Positions 1 to 5,068 of a stretch of 5,068 nt of DNA are shown here, piece after piece. The position numbers were made by a program, and so were the translations under genes. The stretch covers positions 1-5,068 of the forward strand of contig JAFQIF010000104.1 of the NCBI GenBank assembly GCA_017397695.1. The letters are read 5' to 3'. Positions within the stretch are counted from its first letter, which is position 1; the number at the start of each line of letters is the position of its first letter. The stretch is from Clostridia bacterium (GTDB lineage Bacteria; Bacillota_A; Clostridia; Christensenellales; Aristaeellaceae). The notes beneath the pieces are model-generated. The model was given only the letters and a program-made list of their open reading frames with translations. It did no database searches and was not told the DNA's origin.

Positions 1-1649
1 AGCACCTCGCCGACCTCATCGTCCCAGGAAAGCTTTTCGCTGTCCATCCATACGCCTTCGCCCATCAGGAACGGGTAATTGCGCACCTTCTTATGCGCCT
101 GAATCTCAAAGCGCTCGTCCAGCTGCTCAAAGACCAGCTCCATACGCTCATCCAGCATCTCGTAGAACTTCTCGATGCTGCCCTGCGCCTCGATGGCAAT
201 GCGCGGCAGATTGATGGACGTGAAGGACAGATTGCCGCGGCGGGAACAAACCTCGCGCTCAGGATCATTCACATTGCCGATCACGCGGGTACGGCAGCCC
301 ATATAGGCGATCTCCGTCTCCGGATGGCCCGGCTTATAGTACTTAAGGTTAAACGGCGCATCCACGAACGAGAAATTCGGGAAGAGGCGCTTGGCACTCA
401 CGCGGCAGGCCAGGCGGAACAGATCGTAGTTCGGATCGCCCGGATTGTAGCTGACGCCCTCTTTGACGCGGAAGATCTGGATCGGGAAGATCGGCGTCTC
501 GCCCTGGCCCAGACCGCTCTCGGTCACCAGCAGCAGATTGCGCATGACCATGCGGCCCTCCGGCGAGGTATCCATGCCGTAGTTGATGGACGAGAACGGC
601 GTCTGCGCACCCGCGCGGGAATGCATGGTGTTCAGATTATGGATAAACGCCTCCATCGCCTGATAGGTACGGCGTTCCGTCTCGCGATAGCCGCGATTGA
701 CCGCGTAGCGCATGATACGGTCGACGGTCTCGGCGTCGGTCATTCCGAGCAGGCGGCTGCGCAGCTCGTCCTCAAACTCCTTATTGGGCCTCAGCGTCGG
801 GACAAAGCCTGTCTCTGCCTGAATCTGGCGCAGGAGCTTCTTGGCGTCATCGTCGCCGGCGTGATGCAGCAGCACCAGATCCAGACCCGCCCCCAGCGCG
901 CGGCGATATTCCTTGATGTAGGTCTTCGCCACGCCCGGCGCCATGTCGTAATCGAAGCTGGCAATCGCCTGACCGCCATGCTGATCATTCTGGTTGGACT
1001 GGATCGCAATGCAGGCCAGAGACGCATAGCTGCCAATATCCTGCGGCTCACGCAGCACGCCATGACCCGTAGAGAAGCCATCCTTGAAGAGCTTCGTCAG
1101 GTCAATCTGGGTGCAGGTGGTGGTCAGCGTCAGGAAATCCAGATCATGGATGTGGATAAAGCCTTCGCGATGCGCCTTTGCATGGTCGGCCTTGAGCACA
1201 TACATGTCATAGAACTGCTTGGCGCTCTCGCTGCCGTACTTGAGCATCGTGCCCATCGCGGTATCGCCGTCGATGTTCGCATTTTCGCGCTTGACATCAG
1301 AATCCGCCGCATCCTTGAACGTGATATCCTGCAGGATATGCATCAGTCGGGTCTTGGCCTCGCGGGCGCGGCTGCGTTCGGCACGGTAAAGAATGTATGC
1401 CTTGGCAGTTCTGGCATAGCCCTCGTCGATGAGGACCTTCTCCACCATGTCCTGCACGCCTTCAACCGTCGGCATATCGATGCTCTCATCGCGGCCCACC
1501 TCGCGGGTCACGATGCGCGCCAGGCGCTTCGCCTCTTCCATGCCCTTGGCGCTCTCTGCGGCTTCGAACGCACGCTCGATCGCCTCGGCAATCTTGTTTT
1601 CTTCGTATGCGACCATGCGGCCGTCACGCTTGATGATATTCTCAGGCAT
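1..1649 (-). CDS. nrdD: Anaerobic (class III) ribonucleoside-triphosphate reductase, 3' end missing
   Basis: This enzyme reduces ribonucleoside triphosphates to dNTPs by glycyl-radical chemistry in the anaerobic cytoplasm; the radical is installed by NrdG. The frame stays open from ATG 1649 to the left edge, giving 549 whole codons. Residues 1 to about 95 form an ATP-cone allosteric domain, starting MPENIIKRDGR. Barrel motifs follow: IHIHDLDF then TTTCTQIDL with Cys179, DGFSTGHG, QNDQHGGQ, HNLNTMHSRAGAQTPFSSINYG, YMGCRTRVIGN with Cys452, and RRGNLSFTSINLPR. By homology Cys452 is the probable thiyl-radical finger-loop cysteine and Cys179 its partner. The visible protein ends just after RNYPFLMGEGVWMDSEKL, so the Cys4 zinc site and glycyl-radical motif are outside the window. 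AGGAG (1658-1662) lies 8 bases before the ATG, with no competing start. The upstream promoter carries NrdR-like boxes. nrdG would be expected further left, but this cannot be seen. Family identity is very secure. Confidence 0.97.
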   Translation of the reverse strand, partial: MPENIIKRDGRMVAYEENKIAEAIERAFEAAESAKGMEEAKRLARIVTREVGRDESIDMPTVEGVQDMVEKVLIDEGYARTAKAYILYRAERSRAREAKTRLMHILQDITFKDAADSDVKRENANIDGDTAMGTMLKYGSESAKQFYDMYVLKADHAKAHREGFIHIHDLDFLTLTTTCTQIDLTKLFKDGFSTGHGVLREPQDIGSYASLACIAIQSNQNDQHGGQAIASFDYDMAPGVAKTYIKEYRRALGAGLDLVLLHHAGDDDAKKLLRQIQAETGFVPTLRPNKEFEDELRSRLLGMTDAETVDRIMRYAVNRGYRETERRTYQAMEAFIHNLNTMHSRAGAQTPFSSINYGMDTSPEGRMVMRNLLLVTESGLGQGETPIFPIQIFRVKEGVSYNPGDPNYDLFRLACRVSAKRLFPNFSFVDAPFNLKYYKPGHPETEIAYMGCRTRVIGNVNDPEREVCSRRGNLSFTSINLPRIAIEAQGSIEKFYEMLDERMELVFEQLDERFEIQAHKKVRNYPFLMGEGVWMDSEKLSWDDEVGEV

Positions 1650-1657
1650 CCCCGTAT

Positions 1658-1662
1658 CTCCT
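1658..1662 (-). promoter_or_regulatory. Ribosome binding site of nrdD
   Basis: AGGAG on the minus strand, 8 bases before ATG 1649. It fixes the start at the residue that gives a complete ATP cone (MPENIIKRDG). Confidence 0.85.
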
Positions 1663-1720
1663 ATCTGCAGACTGTATTGCACAAAACTGTACGAAATCAT
1701 ACATGTTCGATAAGCGCAAA

Positions 1721-1730
1721 TGTCGCGACA
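1721..1730. repeat. Perfect 10-bp palindrome TGTCGCGACA in the nrdD leader
   Basis: TGTCGCGACA is its own reverse complement. It overlaps the downstream edge of the strong NrdR box by three bases, and falls about 20-30 bases into the predicted nrdD transcript. It may be an additional dimer-binding site or chance. Confidence 0.4.
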
Positions 1731-1743
1731 CTATATCTTGTGC
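1728..1743 (-). promoter_or_regulatory. NrdR box (proximal, strong)
   Basis: On the minus strand the 16-mer reads GCACAAGATATAGTGT. Against the known NrdR consensus acaCwAtATaTwGtgt it matches 14 of 16 positions, including both C/G core ends and the ATAT-like centre. It lies just downstream of the nrdD -10, roughly +8 to +23 from the expected transcription start, where a bound NrdR would block initiation or escape. NrdR is the zinc-finger/ATP-cone repressor of ribonucleotide reductase operons, and nrdD is the gene immediately downstream. Confidence 0.82.
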
Positions 1744-1757
1744 CGCGTGCGGACTTC

Positions 1758-1786
1758 ATCATACAACATATGGAAGAGTCTGTCAA
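1758..1786 (-). promoter_or_regulatory. Sigma-A-type promoter of nrdD
   Basis: On the minus strand a perfect TTGACA -35 (1781-1786) is separated by 17 bases (1764-1780) from TATGAT (1758-1763, 5/6 to TATAAT). The predicted start is near 1751, giving a leader of about 100 bases before nrdD. Near-consensus elements with overlapping NrdR-like boxes fit a strong promoter held down by a repressor. Confidence 0.8.
1761..1776 (-). promoter_or_regulatory. Possible second, degenerate NrdR box over the nrdD -10
   Basis: The minus-strand core CCATATGTTG matches 8 of 10 positions of the NrdR core CwAtATaTwG, and the following TAT matches 2 of 3, but the leading aca is absent (about 10 of 16 overall). 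It starts 33 bases upstream of the strong box, close to the three-helical-turn spacing typical of paired NrdR boxes. It overlaps the spacer and the -10 hexamer. Position and spacing are its main support; the sequence alone would be weak. Confidence 0.45.
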
Positions 1787-1823
1787 GAAGACAGATTGTG
1801 TCCATGACGAACTTATGAAGGCC

Positions 1824-1855
1824 AAAAAGTGAGACGGTACAAGACGTACCGCCTC
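1824..1855 (-). terminator. Intrinsic terminator after the membrane-protein gene
   Basis: On the minus strand GAGGCGGTAC (1846-1855) pairs with GTACCGTCTC (1831-1840) around a 5-base loop: ten pairs with one G-U wobble. AC and then TTTTT (1824-1828) follow. It lies about 50 bases past the stop of the 1905-2597 gene and upstream of the nrdD promoter, so it separates the two units. The plus-strand side lacks a T run, so it works for leftward transcription only. Confidence 0.85.
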
Positions 1856-1875
1856 TGCAGGATATCAAACATTTA

Positions 1876-1893
1876 ATACTTATTACGAAGTAT
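1876..1893. other. Short AT-rich hairpin just past the stop codon at 1905
   Basis: ATACTT (1876-1881) and AAGTAT (1888-1893) are a perfect 6-bp inverted repeat with a 6-base loop, between the stop of the membrane-protein gene and its terminator. It is too weak for a terminator alone; a role in 3' end stability is possible but unproven. Confidence 0.25.
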
Positions 1894-1904
1894 ATGACGA
1901 AAGC

Positions 1905-2597
1905 TTAAAACAAAACGCCCTGATTACTCATTTCCTGTTTCCGCGCTTCATACCAATCCGGCTCTTCACCGTGGTAGCGATGCAGCATCATATTCAGTAC
2001 GGAAGCGGCAGTATCTTCGTTTCCGCTGTAATTCATGATGCACAGATAGCTGTCCGCCGGATCATTGCCAAAGTCCAGAAGGCCAAAGAGCGAATCCGCA
2101 GCGACGCCATATACGCCCTGAACACCGCTGCTGTCCGGCAGCAAGAGCGTCTCGCCCCCAATTCCGCTCAGATTGATCAGCCCGCTTTCGATATAGGGCG
2201 ATAGTTCCAGGAACGCGTTGTCCGCACCGCTCTCCGCCAGCTTTTCAATCTCCGCCTTGGGAAGGAGCATCACATCGCCCTGCTGTGCCGCCACATATGT
2301 CGTATACTGCATGCGCACATACATATCATCTGCAGACAGATTGACATTCATGATGGCCAACTCTTCCTGATCCGGATGCGCCTCAAAGAACAGCGGCCTG
2401 AAGTCACTATCCAGCGCGGCAGCATCCACATAGGAATTGAGGACATAGACCTCAATCTTCTTGTGCTCCGGCGCTCTGTATGCCGTGGTCGTGAAGAGAA
2501 GATTGACGCCCATCACACTGATGATTGCCATCGCCATATATTTCCACCAGCTGTAAGCCCAATGGTTCTTCAGCCATTTTTTGCGATTCTCTGCCAT
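1905..2597 (-). CDS. Membrane-anchored protein of unknown function, Trp-rich N-terminus
   Basis: I do not recognise this 230-residue protein as a named family. It has a short basic N-terminus with four tryptophans (W8, W13, W17, W18), one hydrophobic segment at about residues 21-38 (MAMAIISVMGVNLL), and then about 190 mostly acidic residues expected outside the membrane. No lipobox cysteine is visible, so the segment is more likely a signal anchor than a lipoprotein signal. The outer part begins KIEVYVLNSYVDA. It includes GDVMLLPKAEIEKLA and FLELSPYIESG, which loosely recall extracellular solute-binding proteins, but it is far shorter than those usually are, so any such fold is a guess. ATG 2597 is chosen because AGGAGG (2605-2610) lies 7 bases before it. 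The frame extends 64 codons further, but that stretch crosses the promoter and the upstream terminator. The gene has its own promoter and terminator and appears monocistronic. Confidence 0.85.
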   Translation of the reverse strand: MAENRKKWLKNHWAYSWWKYMAMAIISVMGVNLLFTTTAYRAPEHKKIEVYVLNSYVDAAALDSDFRPLFFEAHPDQEELAIMNVNLSADDMYVRMQYTTYVAAQQGDVMLLPKAEIEKLAESGADNAFLELSPYIESGLINLSGIGGETLLLPDSSGVQGVYGVAADSLFGLLDFGNDPADSYLCIMNYSGNEDTAASVLNMMLHRYHGEEPDWYEARKQEMSNQGVLF

Positions 2598-2604
2598 TGT
2601 CAGG

Positions 2605-2610
2605 CCTCCT
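2605..2610 (-). promoter_or_regulatory. Ribosome binding site deciding the start at 2597
   Basis: A perfect AGGAGG on the minus strand, 7 bases before ATG 2597. It rules out the longer in-frame start at 2789, which would place the promoter and part of the lysS terminator inside the coding sequence. Confidence 0.9.
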
Positions 2611-2627
2611 GTGCGTATCGTCATATT

Positions 2628-2656
2628 ATGATACCACGCGAAGCGCGTTTGATCAA
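2628..2656 (-). promoter_or_regulatory. Likely promoter of the membrane-protein gene
   Basis: On the minus strand TTGATC (2651-2656, 4/6 to TTGACA) is followed after 17 bases by TATCAT (2628-2633, 5/6 to TATAAT). The predicted start near 2621 leaves a leader of about 24 bases, just enough to hold AGGAGG. The spacer contains the inverted repeat ACGCG-CTT-CGCGT (2636-2648), placed where a repressor could act. Confidence 0.65.
2636..2648. repeat. Inverted repeat within the promoter spacer
   Basis: ACGCG (2636-2640) and CGCGT (2644-2648) are perfect inverted arms with a 3-base centre, wholly inside the -35/-10 spacer of the membrane-protein promoter. It is a candidate operator; no regulator is identified. 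Confidence 0.4.
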
Positions 2657-2679
2657 CCACGATTTTTGTCCGGTTAATC

Positions 2680-2693
2680 GTTTGCCCGCAAAC
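2680..2693. repeat. Palindrome GTTTGC-CC-GCAAAC upstream of the promoter
   Basis: Six-base perfect inverted arms around a 2-base centre, ending 24 bases upstream of the -35 and just past the T-tract of the lysS terminator. It could be an upstream regulator site or an accidental hairpin. Confidence 0.35.
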
Positions 2694-2697
2694 AGGC

Positions 2698-2743
2698 AAA
2701 AAGAAACTGCCGCGCAAAGCCGAAACAGAGCTGCGCGGCAGTT
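2698..2743 (-). terminator. Strong intrinsic terminator of the greA-lysS unit
   Basis: On the minus strand AACTGCCGCGC (2733-2743) pairs perfectly over 11 bp with GCGCGGCAGTT (2705-2715). The loop can add an inner AGC/GCT pairing (2730-2732 with 2718-2720). The T-rich TCTTTTT tract follows directly (2698-2704). The plus-strand exit side is not T-rich, so it is directional. It lies about 116 bases past the lysS stop and closes that transcript before the next promoter. Confidence 0.9.
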
Positions 2744-2775
2744 GAAATATGATCTTAGACACAGGCAGCGCGACC

Positions 2776-2808
2776 TCTGATCGCAGCAAAAACTGGTGCG
2801 CGATCAGA
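2776..2808. other. Extra stem-loop in the lysS 3' untranslated region
   Basis: TCTGATCGC (2776-2784) and GCGATCAGA (2800-2808) form a perfect 9-bp stem; GCA (2786-2788) and TGC (2797-2799) can extend it inside the loop past one unpaired base. No T run follows on either strand, so it is not a standard terminator. It sits between the lysS stop and the real terminator and may stabilise the 3' end. Confidence 0.5.
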
Positions 2809-2859
2809 AAGAATGACGCTTCCGCGTGTTCCCGGTCTTCCCTGATCGGCCGCGCAGAA

Positions 2860-4803
2860 TCAATACATCTTGGCGCCGGCCGGGATGTGATTGTCGAGCA
2901 TGAGCAGATGGAGCTTCTCCTCGCCCTCCTCCGTGTGCACGGCAGAGATCAGCATGCCGCAGGACTCAATGCCCATCATCGGGCGGGGCGGCAGGTTGGT
3001 AATGGCCAGCAGGGTCTTGCCGACCAGCTCTTCCGGCTCATAATACGCATGAATGCCGCTGAGGATGGTGCGCTCCTTACCGGTGCCGTCGTCGAGCGTG
3101 AACTGCAGCAGCTTCTTGCTCTTCTTGACGGCCTCGCAGGCGAGCACCTTCACGGCGCGGAAGTCGGACTTGGAGAAGGTCTCAAAGTCGACGGTCTCCT
3201 CAAACAGCGGCTCGATGACGACTTTGGAGAAATCGATCTTCTCTTCCACAACCGGAGCAGCAGGTGCTTCCTCGGCCTTGACCTCTGCCGGCTTGGCTTC
3301 CTTCTTCACCTTGCTGCCGCCCACGGACTTCATGGTCGGGAAGAGCAGCACGTCGCGAATGGCCTGGCTGTCAGTCATCAGCATAACCATGCGGTCGATG
3401 CCGAAGCCGATGCCGCCCGTCGGGGGCATACCCAACTCCAGCGCATAGAGGAAGTCCTCATCGGTGGTGTTGGCTTCCTCGTCGCCCTTGGCCAGCTGGA
3501 TCTCCTGCGCCTTGAAGCGCTCACGCTGGTCGATCGGATCGTTGAGCTCTGAGTAGGCGTTGGCCATCTCCCAGCCGTTCATGAAGAACTCAAAGCGCTC
3601 AACATATTCCGGATTCTCCGGCTTCTTTTTGGTCAGCGGAGAGATCTCAATCGGGTGATCCATGACGAAAGTCGGCTGAATCAGGTGCTCCTCAACAAAA
3701 GCCTCGAAGAACAGATTCAGGATATCGCCCTTGCCATGGCGTTCCTCAAACTCGACATGCTTTTCCTTGGCAATAGCACGCGCTTCCTCCAGCGTATGGA
3801 TCTCGTTGAAGTCCACGCCGGAATACTTCTTCACCGCATCCAGCATGGTGATGCGCTCAAACGGCTTGCCCAGATCCATTTCTACGCCATTATAGACGAT
3901 GGTGGTCTTGCCCAGCACGGTCTTGGCCACATGGCGATAGAGGTTCTCGGTCAGGTCCATCATGCCATGGTAATCGGTATAGGCCTGATAGAGCTCCATG
4001 AGCGTGAACTCCGGATTGTGGCGGGTATCCACGCCCTCGTTACGGAAGACGCGGCCAATCTCATAGACCTTGTCCATGCCGCCCACGATCAGTCGCTTGA
4101 GGTAGAGCTCCAGAGAAATGCGAAGCTTCACATCCTCGTCAAGCGCATTGAAATGCGTCTCAAACGGACGAGCAGCAGCGCCGCCGGCATTGCTCACCAG
4201 CATCGGGGTTTCGACCTCGATGAAGCCCTGACCATCCAGATACTGACGGATGGTAGAGATGATCTTGGAACGCTTGATGAAGGTGTCCTTGGACTCCGGA
4301 TTGACGATCAGGTCGATATAGCGCTGGCGGTATCGGGTATCGGTATCCGTCAGGCCATGGAACTTCTCCGGCAGCACATGCAGAGACTTCGAAAGCAGAG
4401 TCAGCTTTGTCGCATGAATAGAGATCTCGCCGGTCTTGGTGCGGAAAACAGTGCCCGCAACGCCGATGATATCACCGATATCCATGGTCTTGAAGTCCGC
4501 ATACACGTCCTCGCCCACATCGTCACGGCGGACATAGGCCTGAATCTTGCCCTCACCGTCCAGCAGATGGACAAAGGACGCCTTACCCATGATGCGGCGG
4601 GCTATCATACGGCCGGCAATCACAACCTCCTGATTCTCCAGCTCGTCAAAGCTGCTGAGAATCTGGACAGAGGTATGGGTGCGGTCAAATTTCGTAATGA
4701 CAAAGGGATCCTGCCCCTCTTCCTGATACTTCAGCAGCTTGGCGCGTCGAATCTGCTCCTGTTCGCTGAGCTCCGGCGCGTTCATCATGATTTCTTCTGC
4801 CAC
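2860..4803 (-). CDS. lysS: Lysyl-tRNA synthetase, class II, with C-terminal Trbp111-type tRNA-binding domain
   Basis: This cytoplasmic enzyme charges tRNA-Lys with lysine using ATP. The protein has 647 residues against roughly 490-510 for ordinary bacterial LysRS. Residues about 58-140 are the anticodon-binding OB fold. The class II catalytic domain follows: motif 1 near 194-214 (GFIEVETPMLVSNAGG), motif 2 at 246-266 (YEIGRVFRNEG, then RHNPEF) and motif 3 at 463-489 (GGIGFGIDRMVML, with Arg471). The normal enzyme would end near residue 492. An Ala/Pro/Glu/Lys-rich linker (about 493-539) leads to a second OB domain (about 540-647) with FSKSDFRAVKV, TILSGI, YYEPEELVGKTLLAITNLPPR and GIESCGMLISA, as in Trbp111 and the MetRS C-terminus. 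That domain should bind the tRNA elbow and dimerise. The start is GTG 4803, with AGAGGA (4812-4817) 8 bases before it; ATG codons at residues 6 and 7 lack a well-placed site. greA ends 27 bases upstream, so the two are probably cotranscribed. Confidence 0.97.
   Translation of the reverse strand: MAEEIMMNAPELSEQEQIRRAKLLKYQEEGQDPFVITKFDRTHTSVQILSSFDELENQEVVIAGRMIARRIMGKASFVHLLDGEGKIQAYVRRDDVGEDVYADFKTMDIGDIIGVAGTVFRTKTGEISIHATKLTLLSKSLHVLPEKFHGLTDTDTRYRQRYIDLIVNPESKDTFIKRSKIISTIRQYLDGQGFIEVETPMLVSNAGGAAARPFETHFNALDEDVKLRISLELYLKRLIVGGMDKVYEIGRVFRNEGVDTRHNPEFTLMELYQAYTDYHGMMDLTENLYRHVAKTVLGKTTIVYNGVEMDLGKPFERITMLDAVKKYSGVDFNEIHTLEEARAIAKEKHVEFEERHGKGDILNLFFEAFVEEHLIQPTFVMDHPIEISPLTKKKPENPEYVERFEFFMNGWEMANAYSELNDPIDQRERFKAQEIQLAKGDEEANTTDEDFLYALELGMPPTGGIGFGIDRMVMLMTDSQAIRDVLLFPTMKSVGGSKVKKEAKPAEVKAEEAPAAPVVEEKIDFSKVVIEPLFEETVDFETFSKSDFRAVKVLACEAVKKSKKLLQFTLDDGTGKERTILSGIHAYYEPEELVGKTLLAITNLPPRPMMGIESCGMLISAVHTEEGEEKLHLLMLDNHIPAGAKMY
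2863..3186 (-). other. Trbp111/EMAP-II-like tRNA-binding domain of LysRS
   Basis: This segment encodes residues 540-647 of the lysS product. The visible family signature is SGI followed by YYEPEELVGK, then NLPPRPMMGIES and GMLISA, ending NHIPAGAKMY. In known bacteria this domain stands alone or forms the C-terminus of MetRS. Here it is in frame with a complete LysRS, with no stop or frameshift at the join. Confidence 0.9.
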
Positions 4804-4811
4804 GGTAATTA

Positions 4812-4817
4812 TCCTCT
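4812..4817 (-). promoter_or_regulatory. Ribosome binding site supporting a GTG start for lysS
   Basis: AGAGGA on the minus strand, 8 bases before GTG 4803. The alternative ATG codons lie 15 and 18 bases further downstream, too far from this site. Confidence 0.75.
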
Positions 4818-4830
4818 CTGTGGTCGTAAA

Positions 4831-5068
4831 TTAGAGCGCGATGTTGATCACACGCAGACGGCGAACACCGCCCGGGGTAATCGCAGAAACGGTATCGCCC
4901 ACGTGCGCGCCGATGAGCGCGGCACCGACCGGGGACTCGTTGGAGAGCTTGCCGTTCGCCGGATCGGACTCGGAGGTGCCGACGATGGTGTACTCTTCCT
5001 CTTCCTGATCCTCATCGTCCAGATCAACGATGGTCACGCGGGTACCGAAGTTGACAGCATCGGTGTTG
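4831..5068 (-). CDS. greA: Transcription elongation factor GreA, C-terminal part
   Basis: GreA binds the RNA polymerase secondary channel and stimulates cleavage of backtracked RNA. Only the last 78 codons are visible; the start and the coiled-coil N-terminus lie beyond the right edge. What is seen is the C-terminal FKBP-like domain: VNFGTRVTIVDLDDEDQ, then EEEEYTIVGTSESDPANGKL, SNESPVGAALIGAHVGDTV and ITPGGVRRLRVINI. The SNESPxGxALxGxxxGDxV pattern is the GreA/GreB hallmark. The acidic catalytic residues of the coiled-coil tip cannot be checked. GreB shares this domain, but in a Gram-positive next to lysS the call is greA, a neighbourhood I recall as common in Firmicutes. It stops with TAA at 4831, 27 bases before lysS. 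Confidence 0.93.
   Translation of the reverse strand, partial: NTDAVNFGTRVTIVDLDDEDQEEEEYTIVGTSESDPANGKLSNESPVGAALIGAHVGDTVSAITPGGVRRLRVINIAL

Noticed and set aside
791..1081. Minus-strand open frame of 96 codons inside nrdD
   Set aside because: It lies on the same strand as nrdD but in another frame, with an Arg/Ser/Trp-rich product and no start context. The continuous NrdD frame shows this is a shadow, not a frameshift.
93..1832. Plus-strand open frame of 579 codons opposite nrdD
   Set aside because: It lies entirely antisense to the unmistakable nrdD frame and its promoter. Its product is rich in Arg, His, Leu and Ala with no recognisable motif, and runs through the nrdD start, NrdR box and promoter. 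The openness follows from GC-rich third positions in nrdD.
1650..1904. Possible small gene, riboswitch or RNA gene in the 255-base gap upstream of nrdD
   Set aside because: The gap is accounted for by the terminator, promoter, NrdR-like boxes and leader. I found no small frame with a ribosome site and no recognisable riboswitch core.
2376..2780. Plus-strand open frame of 134 codons
   Set aside because: It runs through the membrane-protein gene, its promoter and the lysS terminator in antisense, with no motif or credible start context.
2598..2789. 64-codon N-terminal extension of the membrane-protein frame
   Set aside because: It would include the promoter, the AGGAGG site and part of the upstream terminator. 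The internal ATG at 2597 has an ideal ribosome site and yields a sensible signal-anchor protein.
2749..3552. Plus-strand open frame of 267 codons opposite the lysS 3' half
   Set aside because: It is antisense to LysRS coding sequence with clear domains, and its low-complexity Leu/Gly/His/Arg product has no family features. It has no supporting ribosome site or promoter that I can see.
4804..4830. Possible T-box or promoter between greA and lysS
   Set aside because: The gap is only 27 bases, too short for a T-box leader, and contains no -35/-10 pair; it holds only the lysS ribosome site.

Overview
The window looks like chromosome of a GC-rich, strictly anaerobic Gram-positive bacterium, probably a Clostridia member of the Oscillospiraceae/Ruminococcaceae type. 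This rests on an oxygen-sensitive class III ribonucleotide reductase with an NrdR-type operator, strong AGGAGG-like ribosome binding sites, sigma-A-like promoters, and GC-rich third positions in genes next to AT-rich promoters. The taxonomic assignment is inference from gene content and style. All four supported genes lie on the minus strand, so the window is transcribed from right to left.

Layout from the right edge, in order of transcription: (1) the 3' end of greA (transcript cleavage factor), cut by the window edge at 5068; (2) 27 bases later lysS, encoding class II lysyl-tRNA synthetase, almost certainly in the same transcript. This LysRS is unusual in carrying a C-terminal Trbp111/MetRS-type tRNA-binding OB domain joined by an Ala/Pro/Glu/Lys-rich linker. 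(3) A 3' untranslated stretch with one extra hairpin, then a strong intrinsic terminator at about 2698-2743. (4) A single-gene unit with its own promoter (-35 at 2651-2656, -10 at 2628-2633), encoding a 230-residue membrane-anchored protein of unknown function (1905-2597), closed by an intrinsic terminator at 1824-1855. (5) A well-formed promoter (-35 at 1781-1786, -10 at 1758-1763, 17-base spacer) with a 14/16 match to the NrdR box at 1728-1743 and a weaker second box over the -10. (6) nrdD (1649 to the left edge), anaerobic ribonucleoside-triphosphate reductase, with its ATP cone and most of the catalytic barrel present but the C-terminal zinc and glycyl-radical segment lying outside the window.

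The genes form three transcription units: greA-lysS (transcription and translation housekeeping), an orphan surface or membrane protein, and the dNTP supply gene nrdD under likely NrdR repression. I see no mobile element, CRISPR array, tRNA, rRNA or recognisable riboswitch. The long plus-strand open frames, including one of 579 codons opposite nrdD, are antisense shadows of the real genes. The most notable points are the LysRS-Trbp111 fusion, the NrdR operator arrangement, and the uncharacterised Trp-rich membrane-anchored protein. I found no convincing new multi-gene system here.
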